In this document: one piece after another, positions 8,701-16,842 of the stretch
Layout: each line of letters starts with the position of its first letter
Numbering within the stretch: the first letter of the stretch is position 1
Assembly (NCBI GenBank): GCA_938036835.1
Contig: CALHWB010000032.1
Coordinates: 1-64,000, forward strand
Direction of reading: 5' to 3'
DNA length: 64,000 nucleotides
From: an uncultured Propionibacterium sp.
Lineage (GTDB): Bacteria; Actinomycetota; Actinomycetes; Propionibacteriales; Propionibacteriaceae
Made by a program: the position numbers and the translations under genes
The notes under the pieces: model-generated
Database searches by the model: none
What the model was told of the DNA's origin: nothing
Seen by the model: only the letters and a program-made list of their open reading frames with translations

Positions 8701-9741
8701 ATGTCAGGTTTGCCGTGGATCGACTGGGTGCTAGCCGAACGGGTAGGCACCGCCTGGGTGCCACCCGGCCCGGTGGCACACCGTGACGAACGCGCCCAAT
8801 TGGTGCGCGAGTTGCGGGCCGCCGCCGCCCGGGCACCGGCGATCGTCGGTGCCGTTGCGCAATTGCCCGACACCGGCTGTTGCCGGGAGCTGGTGGTGGA
8901 TCGAGCCAGGCTGGTGCGGGCGAACCTGCAAAGCGCGCGCAGCATGCTGACCGCTGCCGGTTCGTTGCCCGAGCAGCCGCCCGGTGGTGGGCCGGCGCTG
9001 GCTGCGGGCCGGGGACGAGGGGTTGCGCTGGGGGCGGTGCTTGCATTCCTCGGTTCTCGGATCCTGGGGCAATTCGACCCGTTCGCGGCAACACCCACGC
9101 TGTTGCTTTCGGCACCCTCGATCATGGCCGTGGAACGCCAGTTCGGGGTGGTGCCCAGCGATTTCCGGATGTGGGTGGTGCTGCATGAGCAGACCCATCG
9201 GGTGCAATTCGCGGCCGCGCCTTGGCTGCGCGAACTGCTGGGGGATCAGGTGCGCGCGCTGGTGACCGCGGCCGATGGCGGCTGGTGGCGGGATCTGGCC
9301 GATCAAGCGGCTGGGCTGCTGCGGGCTCGGCGGGCCGGCCGGCCGTTGAGTCTCAGCCTGGTGCAGGCGGTCTCGGCGCCCGAACAGGCCGCCGCGCTGG
9401 ACCGGATAACCGCGGTGATGTCGCTGCTAGAGGGCCATGCCGATGTGATGATGGATCGTGCGGGTGTCGGGGTGATTCCCAGCCTGTGGACGATCAGGTC
9501 CCGGTTCAACGCCAGACGGGCGCGCGGTGGGGCGGCGAGCCTGCTGGGCAGGCTGCTGGGTATGGACGCCAAATTGCAGCAGTATGCGGACGGGGCGCGA
9601 TTCTGCCGTACGGTGCTGCGCCGGGGCGGGCTGCCGGTCTTGAACCGGGTTTTCTCCGGCCCGGAGGCGATACCCAGCCTGACCGAGCTGCTCGACCCCG
9701 ACCGGTGGCTGCGCCGGATCGATGCCGATGGCCAGGCGTGA
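8701..9741 (+). CDS. Zincin-like metallopeptidase (annotated in actinobacteria as F420-biosynthesis-associated)
   Basis: A 346-residue protein with the zinc-binding helix HEQTHRVQF (HExxH) and a downstream EGHAD that probably supplies the third ligand. This family is found across actinobacteria between dacB and tilS, often under a misleading F420-associated label; its substrate is not known to me. There is no signal peptide, so it probably acts in the cytoplasm. The start at 8701 follows TAGGCT by 7 bases. The end overlaps tilS by 20 bases, so the two are likely co-transcribed. Confidence 0.8.
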   Translation: MSGLPWIDWVLAERVGTAWVPPGPVAHRDERAQLVRELRAAAARAPAIVGAVAQLPDTGCCRELVVDRARLVRANLQSARSMLTAAGSLPEQPPGGGPALAAGRGRGVALGAVLAFLGSRILGQFDPFAATPTLLLSAPSIMAVERQFGVVPSDFRMWVVLHEQTHRVQFAAAPWLRELLGDQVRALVTAADGGWWRDLADQAAGLLRARRAGRPLSLSLVQAVSAPEQAAALDRITAVMSLLEGHADVMMDRAGVGVIPSLWTIRSRFNARRARGGAASLLGRLLGMDAKLQQYADGARFCRTVLRRGGLPVLNRVFSGPEAIPSLTELLDPDRWLRRIDADGQA

Positions 9742-10708
9742 ACTCAGTCCCGCCTGCCTGGTGGTGGTGCAGGCCGCGGCCGCGGCGCCGGCCGGCGGCG
9801 GGGTGCTGGTGGCCTGCTCGGGGGGCGCCGACTCGCTGGCGCTCACCGCCGCGGTCGCCCATCTGAACCGGCGCGCCGGACGTTTCGACGGCACACCCCA
9901 GGTGGTGGTGGTCGATCATGGCATTCAGGCCGGTTCGGGCGATGTGGCCGCCCGGGTTGCCGACGGTGTGGCCCGGCTCGGGCTGCCGGCGCGGGTGATC
10001 CGGGTCGAGGTGCCCGGGCATTGCCCGGATGGCCTGGAGGCTGCCGCCCGGGATGCGCGATACCGGGGCCTGGCGGCCGCGGCGCTACCCGGGAGCACCG
10101 TGTGGCTTGGCCACACCCTGGATGACCAGGCCGAGACCGTGCTGCTGGGATTGGCCCGGGGCTCGGGCATCCGCTCGCTGGCGGGCATGGCTGCCCAGGT
10201 ATACATCGATGGGGTGCGGTTCGTCCGGCCGCTGCTGCAGGTGCGCCGGAGGCTGACCGCCCGGGCGTGTGCCGACTGGGAATTGCCGGTCTGGCAGGAT
10301 CCGATGAACGCGGACACCAGGTTTTCGCGGGTGCGGGTGCGGGAACGGGTATTGCCGATGCTGGAGGCCGAGCTCGGCCCGGGGATCGCCGAGGCCTTGG
10401 CCCGGACTGCCCAGTTGGCACGCGGCGACGCCGACGAGCTGGACCGTCAGGCCGCCCGATGGCTGCCGGCCGCTGGCCGGCCGCTGCCGGTGGGCGTCGT
10501 GACCGGATTGCCGGCGGCCCTGGCCGGACGCGTGCTGCGCGGCTGGCTGGTCGGCAACGGAGTCGGCCAGCCTAACCATCGGCATTTGCAGGCCGTGTGG
10601 GCCCTGGTAACCGATTGGCATGGCCAGGCGGGTGTGGATCTGCCCGGTGGCCGGCGAGCCTGCCGAATGGCCGGGCAGTTGCGGGTGCTGACGGCCGTGT
10701 CGGGCTAG
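9722..10708 (+). CDS. tilS: tRNA(Ile)-lysidine synthase
   Basis: A 328-residue enzyme that attaches lysine to C34 of tRNA-Ile(CAU) using ATP, so that the tRNA decodes AUA. The N-type ATP pyrophosphatase loop reads CSGGADSLAL, and the conserved GHTLDDQAETVLLGL motif follows. The domain after about residue 210 is the short C-terminal extension typical of actinobacteria. It starts inside the end of the zincin gene (20-base overlap), and hpt follows 9 bases downstream. An alternative ATG two codons later would also serve. Confidence 0.93.
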   Translation: MPMARRELSPACLVVVQAAAAAPAGGGVLVACSGGADSLALTAAVAHLNRRAGRFDGTPQVVVVDHGIQAGSGDVAARVADGVARLGLPARVIRVEVPGHCPDGLEAAARDARYRGLAAAALPGSTVWLGHTLDDQAETVLLGLARGSGIRSLAGMAAQVYIDGVRFVRPLLQVRRRLTARACADWELPVWQDPMNADTRFSRVRVRERVLPMLEAELGPGIAEALARTAQLARGDADELDRQAARWLPAAGRPLPVGVVTGLPAALAGRVLRGWLVGNGVGQPNHRHLQAVWALVTDWHGQAGVDLPGGRRACRMAGQLRVLTAVSG

Positions 10709-10711
10709 GGT
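10706..10711 (+). promoter_or_regulatory. -10 element of a leaderless promoter for hpt
   Basis: TAGGGT overlaps the tilS stop and lies 6 bases before the hpt GTG, so hpt may have its own promoter besides read-through. Confidence 0.5.
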
Positions 10712-10717
10712 TGAGCC

Positions 10718-11269
10718 GTGGACTCCACGGATATCGCCGCCGATCTCGCTCATGTGCTGCTCACCCGCGATCAGTTGGCTGCCCGGGTCGCCGAACTCGC
10801 CCAACAGATCGACACCGACTATGCCGGCAGGGAACCGCTGATGGTGGGTGTGTTGAACGGCGCCATGATGGTGATGAGCGATCTGACGCGGGCCATGAGG
10901 TCGCATTGCACCGTCGACTGGATGGCCATCTCTTCGTACGGCTCAGGGACGAAGAGTTCGGGTGTGGTACGCATCTTGAAGGACCTGACCACCGATATCG
11001 GCGGCCGCGATGTGTTGATCGTGGAGGACATCGTGGATACCGGGCTCACGCTCAGCTATCTGATCCAGAATCTGCAATCGCGCCGCCCGGCCAGTCTGGC
11101 CGTGCTGACCATGTTCCGTAAGCCCGAGGCCATGACCACCGAGATCGACCTGTGCTATGTCGGTTTCGACATCCCCAACGAGTTCGTCGTGGGCTACGGC
11201 CTGGACTATGCCGGACGCTACCGGAACCTCACCGATGTGGGGACGCTGGCTCCGCACGTCTACACCTGA
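10718..11269 (+). CDS. hpt: Hypoxanthine phosphoribosyltransferase
   Basis: A 183-residue purine salvage enzyme that converts hypoxanthine or guanine and PRPP to IMP or GMP. The PRPP-binding motif reads LIVEDIVDTGLTL, and the GVLNGAMM and SSYGSGT loops are in place. It starts with GTG 9 bases after tilS. In many actinobacteria ftsH follows hpt; here the next genes are two exported cysteine-rich proteins. The length is normal. Confidence 0.94.
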   Translation: MDSTDIAADLAHVLLTRDQLAARVAELAQQIDTDYAGREPLMVGVLNGAMMVMSDLTRAMRSHCTVDWMAISSYGSGTKSSGVVRILKDLTTDIGGRDVLIVEDIVDTGLTLSYLIQNLQSRRPASLAVLTMFRKPEAMTTEIDLCYVGFDIPNEFVVGYGLDYAGRYRNLTDVGTLAPHVYT

Positions 11270-11483
11270 GCCGGGGCTCCTGCGCGGCCGTGAGGTACCC
11301 CGGCCGTCCCTTGCCCTCGGGCGGCCATACCCGAGCCGGGTTTCCTACGGTATCGCGTCGGCTACGGGTTCCGCCGCCAGCTGCCGGCCCCTTTTGGCAA
11401 CCGGAAATCAATGGCCTGTAACGACCCCGCCGGCCCGTATGGTTAGCCCCAATTGGTGAGTATCAATGCAAGTAGGAGAGCAG

Positions 11484-12068
11484 ATGAGCAATCACGGACG
11501 AAAACGCCGGCCGGTCCGGGTGAGTGTGGTCTTGGCCGCGGTGGCGGCAGCGATGTTGCTGCTGGCCGGCTGCGGCGGAGGCGGTTCGCAGACCTCGGGC
11601 ACGCAGACTGCCCCGGCCACCGGCCAGACTGACTTCAAGGCCCTGGAGGTGGGGCAATGCCTCCGGTTCGTGGCCGTGTCCGGCGAGACTCCGGACGCCA
11701 ATGGCGATATCTCGGTCACCCATGAGGTGGTGGACTGTGCGCTGACCGGGCAGTTCAAGTATTTGGTCACCCACAGCTTCGACGGCGAGGCCCAGTGCCC
11801 GAACAACGAGTATTCGACCTATTATCAGCGGAATTTGCTGGGCGGCAAGTCCAAGTCGTTCTGCGTGGCACCGGTTTTCGAAGCGGGTTCCTGCTACCGC
11901 AACAACGATCTGCAAGATCCGGAGGTTATCGCCTGCACGGATTCTCGGCGGGAATTCATGGTCGAATCGGTGTCCGACGGGATTGATCCCGCGAGTTGCA
12001 GCGTCCCCGAGCAGGCGATCGTCATTCCCGAGCCGGCTCCCGGCAAGGTTTACTGCTTGACGGCCTAG
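11484..12068 (+). CDS. Lipoprotein with eight-cysteine LppU-like domain (paralogue 1)
   Basis: A 194-residue predicted lipoprotein. The signal peptide ends in the lipobox LLAGC, followed by a Gly/Ser/Thr linker and a domain with eight cysteines from about residue 55 to the end. The ATG at 11484 has AGGAG seven bases before it; an ATG at 11466 in frame has none. The domain aligns cysteine by cysteine with that of the next gene, including the shared stretches VVDC, CVAPV/CLAPV and PAPGKVYCL. It resembles the LppU/SCO3897 group of actinobacterial exported proteins, whose role I do not know. It may bind a ligand at the cell surface. Confidence 0.8.
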   Translation: MSNHGRKRRPVRVSVVLAAVAAAMLLLAGCGGGGSQTSGTQTAPATGQTDFKALEVGQCLRFVAVSGETPDANGDISVTHEVVDCALTGQFKYLVTHSFDGEAQCPNNEYSTYYQRNLLGGKSKSFCVAPVFEAGSCYRNNDLQDPEVIACTDSRREFMVESVSDGIDPASCSVPEQAIVIPEPAPGKVYCLTA

Positions 12069-12259
12069 CCGCAGCGTTTAGCTCCCGGCCGGCCGGCATC
12101 GATCGCGGAATCGGTGGTTCCTGGGCCGGCCGGGTTGTATTCTGCCCGGGTATGATTCTCTCGGTTGCAGATTCCGGTGGTTGAGGAGTTCCAAGCGGTT
12201 CCCGGGATCGCATTGCGGGCTGGGTATACCGCTCGCCCAGGCACTATGGAGGTGAGCCA

Positions 12260-13426
12260 ATGTCAAATCAGAGCTACGGGGCGCCCGATTCTCCGCCCGG
12301 CCAGCCCCAGGAACCCAATGGCCAGTCGTTTCCCTATGGCCCACCCGGGCAGCCTCAGTCGTACCCGTCGAATGATAATTCGGGCCATGGCTCCCAAGCT
12401 GGCTACGGTGCTCAGGCCGGTCAGGCCGGTTACGGCGTGCCGGGTATGCCGCCGGGCCAGTCCTATCCGCCGGCCGGTCAGCCCGGTTACGGTGCTCAGG
12501 CCGGTTACGGCGCGCCGGGTATGCCGCCGGGCCAGTCCTATCCGCCGGCCGGTCAGCCCGGTTACGGTGCACAGCCCGGTCAGCCCGGTTACGGTGCTCA
12601 GCCCGGTCAGCCCGGTTACGGTGCTCAGCCCGGTCAGCCCGGTTACGGTGCTCAGCCCGGTCAGGCCGGTTACGGCTCGGGACCCGAGACGACCTTCAGA
12701 CCGCCCGGCCAGCCGGGCTATGGCACCCCGCCGGGCTATGGCGCATCCTCGGGAGGCATGGGAGCCCCACCGGGAGGAGGCATGGGAACCCCGCCGGGTG
12801 GCAAGGCTGGCGGCCCGGGCAAGTTCATCGCCATCGGCGCTATCGTGCTGGTGGTCGTCCTGGTGGCGGTCTTTGCATTCTTGCAGCGCGACAAGCTGGC
12901 AGGTGGCATCGGAAAGCCATCGAGCACGTCGAGCCAGACCGGTGGCAGCACCAGGCCCAGCGCGCCGGCCACCGGCGGCAGCGACATCACCGAACTCAAG
13001 CAGGGCGATTGCGTGCAGTTCGTCGAGATACCCGGTGCGCAGACCACCGGTGACCAGATAAACGTTTCCCACAAGGTGGTCGATTGTAACCTGGCTGGTC
13101 AGTTCAAACTGCAGGTGGCGTCGGTGCACGATGGCAATGCCGACTGTTCCAAGTACATGGTTTCCTACTTCCAGGACTCCAGGATTGGCTCCATGCGCAA
13201 ACTCACCCTGTGTCTGGCCCCGGTTCTGGAGATCGGGCGCTGCTATGCGTCTGACGCAGTCTATGAGTTTGTGGACGTGGTCTGTACCGACCCGAACGCC
13301 GATTTCATGGTCGAGAAGGAACTCCAGGGAACCGACACATCTCAATGCACCGATGAACCACCGCACATGGTGCTCGGCGAACCGGCCCCGGGCAAGGTCT
13401 ATTGTCTGTTGCCGCCCACTAAGTAA
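12260..13426 (+). CDS. Membrane protein with PGYGAQ repeats and LppU-like domain (paralogue 2)
   Basis: A 388-residue protein in three parts: a Pro/Gly/Tyr/Gln repeat region (about residues 1-185), one transmembrane helix (about 192-212), and an extracellular eight-cysteine domain (about 250-385) paralogous to the upstream lipoprotein. The ATG at 12260 has a strong GGAGGTGAG Shine-Dalgarno. The repeats are nine-residue PGYGAQPGQ units plus a 25-residue duplication, a composition typical of cytoplasmic tails of actinobacterial membrane proteins. With no signal peptide, the orientation is probably N-terminus in, C-terminal domain out. Function unknown. Confidence 0.8.
   Translation: MSNQSYGAPDSPPGQPQEPNGQSFPYGPPGQPQSYPSNDNSGHGSQAGYGAQAGQAGYGVPGMPPGQSYPPAGQPGYGAQAGYGAPGMPPGQSYPPAGQPGYGAQPGQPGYGAQPGQPGYGAQPGQPGYGAQPGQAGYGSGPETTFRPPGQPGYGTPPGYGASSGGMGAPPGGGMGTPPGGKAGGPGKFIAIGAIVLVVVLVAVFAFLQRDKLAGGIGKPSSTSSQTGGSTRPSAPATGGSDITELKQGDCVQFVEIPGAQTTGDQINVSHKVVDCNLAGQFKLQVASVHDGNADCSKYMVSYFQDSRIGSMRKLTLCLAPVLEIGRCYASDAVYEFVDVVCTDPNADFMVEKELQGTDTSQCTDEPPHMVLGEPAPGKVYCLLPPTK
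12431..12580 (+). repeat. 75-bp tandem duplication in the repeat region
   Basis: Two nearly identical 75-base units (first about 12431-12505, second about 12506-12580) encode a 25-residue repeat containing PGMPPGQSYPPAGQPGYGAQ. They lie within the membrane protein gene. Confidence 0.8.
12557..12664 (+). repeat. Four 27-bp tandem repeats encoding PGYGAQPGQ
   Basis: Four copies of a 27-base unit (12557, 12584, 12611, 12638) differ at one base, so recent unit duplication or polymerase slippage is likely. Copy number may vary between strains. Confidence 0.9.
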
Positions 13427-13483
13427 CCTTCTTGGCTGACAGCGCGGCGGCTGGGCTTGGCGTCCGGCCGCCGATCTGCTGGC

Positions 13484-13489
13484 TAAGAT
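13484..13489 (+). promoter_or_regulatory. -10 element of a leaderless promoter for folE
   Basis: TAAGAT ends 6 bases before the ATG at 13496, which supports that ATG as a leaderless start. Confidence 0.55.
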
Positions 13490-13495
13490 TGACCA

Positions 13496-14206
13496 ATGCC
13501 GAGACGTTGGGAGAACCTCGCCGAAAGGCAGGCGTCATTGCGTCGAAGGGAAGACATGATCGAGGCGGGGAAGAAACCACGCCGAGCGGTGCGTGAGATC
13601 ATCGATCCCGTGGACCCGCCCCCGATGAAGCCATCCAGGAGCTACGACCCCGATCGGGTCGAGGCCGCCGTCCGGGAGTTCCTGATCGGCATCGGCGAGG
13701 ATCCCGACCGCGAGGGACTCCGGGGCACCCCGGCGCGGGTGGCCCGGGCCTGCGCCGAGTTGTTCGCCGGTCTGGGCGAGTCGGCGGGGCCGCTGCTGGC
13801 CACCACCTTCGATGTCTCGCACGACGAAATGGTGCTGGTCCGGGATATCGAGGTGCGTAGCTTCTGCGAGCATCACCTGCTGCCCTTCCACGGCGTGGCC
13901 CATGTCGCCTACATCCCCCCGGAGGGTGGGCGCGTCCCCGGACTGAGCAAGATCGCGAGATTGGTGGATGTGTTCGCCCGGCGCCCCCAGGTGCAGGAAC
14001 GGCTCACCACCCAGATAGCGGATGCCCTGGTGGAGCATCTGGGGGTGCGGGGCGTCCTGGTAGTGATCGACTGCGAGCATTTTTGCATGTCGATGCGTGG
14101 GGTTCGCAAACCCGGCAGCCGCACCACCACATCCGCGGTGCGCGGTCTGTTGCGCAATGCGGCCACCCGGGCCGAGGCCATGAGCCTGATCGCCGGTCGT
14201 TGCTGA
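13496..14206 (+). CDS. folE: GTP cyclohydrolase I
   Basis: A 236-residue enzyme that opens the folate pathway by converting GTP to dihydroneopterin triphosphate. Visible motifs are the zinc-ligand region CEHHLLPFHG, the second zinc cysteine in DCEHFCM, and the substrate loop GSRTTTSAVRG. The first 45 residues are a charged extension. I chose 13496 because TAAGAT ends 6 bases upstream; an ATG at 13556 with GAAGGGA before it would give 216 residues and is a real alternative. It heads folE-folP-folB-folK, with folP starting one base after its stop. Confidence 0.92.
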   Translation: MPRRWENLAERQASLRRREDMIEAGKKPRRAVREIIDPVDPPPMKPSRSYDPDRVEAAVREFLIGIGEDPDREGLRGTPARVARACAELFAGLGESAGPLLATTFDVSHDEMVLVRDIEVRSFCEHHLLPFHGVAHVAYIPPEGGRVPGLSKIARLVDVFARRPQVQERLTTQIADALVEHLGVRGVLVVIDCEHFCMSMRGVRKPGSRTTTSAVRGLLRNAATRAEAMSLIAGRC

Positions 14207-14207
14207 G

Positions 14208-15017
14208 ATGAGCACCTTGGTCATGGGGGTGGTCAATGTCACCCCCGACTCGTTCTCCGACGGTGGCCGGTGGTTCAGCCACCACGATGCCGTCGCCCAC
14301 GGTCATGCCCTGCTCGACCAGGGCGCCGATCTGCTCGATATCGGCGGTGAATCCACTCGTCCCGGGGCGGTACGGCCCAGCGAAACCGAAGAGCTCCGGC
14401 GTATCCTGCCGGTCATCCACGAACTGGCGGGCAGCGTGCCCATCAGCGTCGATACCATGCGGGCCGAGGTCGCCAGGCAGGCCATCGCGGCCGGCGCAGC
14501 GATCGTCAACGATGTCTCGGGTGGACTGGCCGATCCGCAGATGCTGGGACTGGTCGCCGAGTCCGGGGCCGAGTATGTCTGCCAGCACTGGCGGGGGCAT
14601 GGCGCGGTGATGAATGACCTGGCCGTCTACGCGCACGTGGTGGATGACGTACTGGACGAGTTGCAGGATCGCCTGGCGGCCTGCCAGGCGGCCGGCATCG
14701 ATCCCAGGCGGATCATCATCGATCCCGGGTTGGGCTTCGCCAAGACCGCCGACCAGGATTGGGCCCTGCTTGGCGCACTGGATCGGTTCACCGGGCTGGG
14801 CCACCGGGTTCTGATCGGTGCCTCGCGCAAGCGCTTCCTGGGCAACCTGCTGGCGGGCCGCGAGCCGCTGGGACGGGATGCCGCCACCGCAGCGGTGACC
14901 GTGATCTGTGCCCAACAGGATGTCTGGGCGGTCCGCACGCATGAGGTTCGGGCCCAACGCGACGCCATCGCCGTGGTAGAGCGCATCCGGCGGGCAGGAC
15001 TCCCCGCGCAGCACTGA
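14208..15017 (+). CDS. folP: Dihydropteroate synthase
   Basis: A 269-residue TIM-barrel enzyme that joins p-aminobenzoate to dihydropterin pyrophosphate; it is the sulfonamide target. The N-terminal GVVNVTPDSFSDGG and the DIGGESTRPGA loop are intact, as is the C-terminal SRKRFLG substrate-binding motif. It starts one base after the folE stop, so coupling is likely. The length is standard. Confidence 0.95.
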   Translation: MSTLVMGVVNVTPDSFSDGGRWFSHHDAVAHGHALLDQGADLLDIGGESTRPGAVRPSETEELRRILPVIHELAGSVPISVDTMRAEVARQAIAAGAAIVNDVSGGLADPQMLGLVAESGAEYVCQHWRGHGAVMNDLAVYAHVVDDVLDELQDRLAACQAAGIDPRRIIIDPGLGFAKTADQDWALLGALDRFTGLGHRVLIGASRKRFLGNLLAGREPLGRDAATAAVTVICAQQDVWAVRTHEVRAQRDAIAVVERIRRAGLPAQH

Positions 15018-15055
15018 TTCCCGATGAACCGGGCCGGATCGTGGTACGGGCCGGG

Positions 15056-15061
15056 TACTCT
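15056..15061 (+). promoter_or_regulatory. -10 element of a leaderless promoter for folB
   Basis: TACTCT lies 6 bases before the ATG at 15068. This suggests an internal promoter between folP and folB. Confidence 0.45.
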
Positions 15062-15067
15062 TCCGCC

Positions 15068-15454
15068 ATGGACCATGACCTGCCCGGTGCCCCACCGCAG
15101 TTCGGCACTATCACCCTGACCGGCCTGCGTGCCCCAGGCCGGCATGGGGTATTGCCCGAGGAGCGGTCGGCCGGCCAGCCATTCGTGGTGGATCTCGATC
15201 TCGAAACCCAGATGCCGGGCAGCGACGATCTCGCCGGTGCGGTGGACTACGCTGATCTTGCCGGGCGCGTCGTTGCGGTGCTTCAAGGCGAGCCGGTGAA
15301 TCTCATTGAGACTCTTGCCCAGCGGATTGCCGAACTGGTGCTGACCGACCGGCGGGTGCGGCGAGTCGAAGTCCGAGTGCACAAACCGGCCGCGCCGATC
15401 GCGGTCGATTTCGCTGATGTGTCGGTGACTATTTCGAGGAGCAACCGTGAGTGA
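15068..15454 (+). CDS. folB: Dihydroneopterin aldolase
   Basis: A 128-residue enzyme of the tunnelling fold that cleaves dihydroneopterin to 6-hydroxymethyl-dihydropterin. Family features are the GLRAPGRHGVLPEE start, with a conserved glutamate, and the VRVHKPAAPI strand with its catalytic lysine. The ATG at 15068 follows TACTCT by 6 bases; a longer frame to 15041 is less likely. The end overlaps folK by 8 bases. Confidence 0.92.
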   Translation: MDHDLPGAPPQFGTITLTGLRAPGRHGVLPEERSAGQPFVVDLDLETQMPGSDDLAGAVDYADLAGRVVAVLQGEPVNLIETLAQRIAELVLTDRRVRRVEVRVHKPAAPIAVDFADVSVTISRSNRE

Positions 15455-16001
15455 CGCATTTCCCATTGACGTTGACACCTTGGGCAATTTGAAGCCGCTC
15501 AACCAGGTGGTCTTCAGCCTCGGGGCGAATCAGGGCGATTGTCTGGAGACCTTGCAGGCTGCGGTGGATCGGTTGGCCGAAACCCCGAATCTCATCGTGG
15601 TGGATGTTTCGCCGGTCTATCTGACCGCGCCGGTGGGTGACATCGCGCAACCCGATTTCTACAATCTGGTGGTCATTGCCGACTCGACGCTTGAACCCAA
15701 CACCTTGTTGGAGCGGGCCCAGGCCATTGAACAGGCCTATGGGCGATTCCGCGATCCCGCTGCGCCGGGAGGACCGCGGACCCTGGACATTGATCTGATT
15801 GTCGTGGGCACGCGCACCAGTAACACCCCGGAATTAGTGCTGCCGCATCCCCATGCCCATGAGCGGGCATTCGTGCTGGTGCCGTGGCTGGATATCGATC
15901 CACGTGCCACGCTACCCGGGGGCAGGGTCGATGATCTGGTCGCTGCGCTAGACATCTCCGGGATGCGAAAGCTGACCGATGTGTCGATCATCAAGCCCTA
16001 A
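15447..16001 (+). CDS. folK: 2-amino-4-hydroxy-6-hydroxymethyldihydropteridine pyrophosphokinase
   Basis: A 184-residue HPPK that transfers pyrophosphate from ATP to hydroxymethyl-dihydropterin, giving the FolP substrate. The signature GPRTLDIDLI, with its metal-binding Asp pair, and LPHPHAHERAFVL are present. About 20 extra residues precede the usual FSLGANQGD start. It begins with GTG inside the end of folB (8-base overlap), which implies translational coupling. Confidence 0.93.
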   Translation: MSDAFPIDVDTLGNLKPLNQVVFSLGANQGDCLETLQAAVDRLAETPNLIVVDVSPVYLTAPVGDIAQPDFYNLVVIADSTLEPNTLLERAQAIEQAYGRFRDPAAPGGPRTLDIDLIVVGTRTSNTPELVLPHPHAHERAFVLVPWLDIDPRATLPGGRVDDLVAALDISGMRKLTDVSIIKP

Positions 16002-16010
16002 TTGGACGGC

Positions 16011-16039
16011 TTGATATTCGACGGGATGTAGGCTCTAAT
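16011..16039 (+). promoter_or_regulatory. Sigma-70-type promoter of lsr2
   Basis: TTGATA (16011-16016) and TCTAAT (16034-16039) are separated by 17 bases, each matching the vegetative consensus at 5 of 6 positions. Transcription should start near 16046, giving a short leader before the AGGAGG and ATG of lsr2. Confidence 0.7.
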
Positions 16040-16069
16040 TGACCAGAGAAATTCTTACGATTTAGAGCC
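16031..16069. promoter_or_regulatory. Inverted repeat over the lsr2 promoter
   Basis: GGCTCTAA (16031-16038) and its perfect complement TTAGAGCC (16062-16069) flank a 23-base A+T-rich spacer. The left arm overlaps the -10 box, so the repeat is more likely a protein-binding operator than an RNA hairpin. The local A+T richness is also what Lsr2 itself prefers. Confidence 0.55.
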
Positions 16070-16082
16070 CTAGGAGGCGACG

Positions 16083-16421
16083 ATGGCGCAGCGCGTCGAG
16101 TACATTCTCGTGGATGATATCGATCAGAGTCAGGCGGACGAGACCGTTCGTTTTGCTCTCGATGGGGTTTCTTATGAGATTGACCTTTCGGCGGGCAATG
16201 CCGCCGACTTGCGCCAGGGCCTGGCGCAGTACATCGGTGCGGCCCGGCGTACTTCCAGCGGCCGCCGGGGCCGGTCTTCCGGCGGCTCGCGTGCCGTTGG
16301 CGGCAAGAAGGTGACTGCGGCCGCGGTACGTACCTGGGCGTTGGATGAGGGCATGGAGGTCTCGCCGCGGGGTCGGATCCCTGCCGCCGTCCGCGATGCC
16401 TACGATAAGGCGCACGCCTGA
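16083..16421 (+). CDS. lsr2: Lsr2 nucleoid-associated protein / xenogeneic silencer
   Basis: A 112-residue H-NS-like protein that bridges DNA and silences A+T-rich, often foreign, genes. The N-terminal dimerisation domain (residues 1-58) is followed by a basic linker and the C-terminal DNA-binding domain, with the minor-groove RGR hook in VSPRGRIP. A clear AGGAGG lies 7 bases before the ATG. lsr2 followed by clpC is a common actinobacterial order. The lower-GC operon at 42970-49245 is the kind of DNA it would be expected to cover. Confidence 0.96.
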   Translation: MAQRVEYILVDDIDQSQADETVRFALDGVSYEIDLSAGNAADLRQGLAQYIGAARRTSSGRRGRSSGGSRAVGGKKVTAAAVRTWALDEGMEVSPRGRIPAAVRDAYDKAHA

Positions 16422-16737
16422 GCGGTCCGGCGGTATCGCCGATCCCGGGCTGATCGACTGGCCGGGAGCTGAACGCCCCGGGCGGCTCCCATCGCGGGGG
16501 CTGGCTGGGCCAGATTGCCGGTGGGCGCGCCTATCGGCCCGGCACCGGTCGACGCCTACCAGTAGACAGGGATTGCCTACCGCCCCGATGCCACCGACCC
16601 CGAGCCCCGCCGATCGAATCGTACCGGTTGATGCCGGCCGGCTGCCGGGCAAACACCCGATGCTGCGCATGGCCGTTTGCTGGTGGGCAACGATCCAAAA
16701 CCGATTCGCTGGTTTCCCCGCCAGGCGGGGTGCTCCG

Positions 16738-16750
16738 CGTTCGGCGAACG
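16738..16750. promoter_or_regulatory. 13-bp palindrome upstream of clpC
   Basis: CGTTCG-G-CGAACG is a perfect palindrome around one central base, about 95 bases before clpC. The 421-base lsr2-clpC gap holds no gene, so this is a candidate operator for a stress regulator. It does not match the spaced ClgR or HAIR operators as I know them. Confidence 0.35.
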
Positions 16751-16842
16751 CCCGATGACCGATTCGACTGGAATGGATCACTAGACTTGATTCCAGACCT
16801 GTCGGCGGCGGCCAGCCGCCCGGGGGAAAACAGAGGAGTCGA

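Noticed and set aside
12416..12680. Regular repeats that could suggest a CRISPR array
   Set aside because: The units are contiguous, have no spacers, and encode a Pro/Gly-rich protein segment in frame.
16738..16750. ClgR or HspR operator in front of clpC
   Set aside because: The palindrome lacks the spaced half-sites expected for those regulators, so only an unassigned palindrome is reported.
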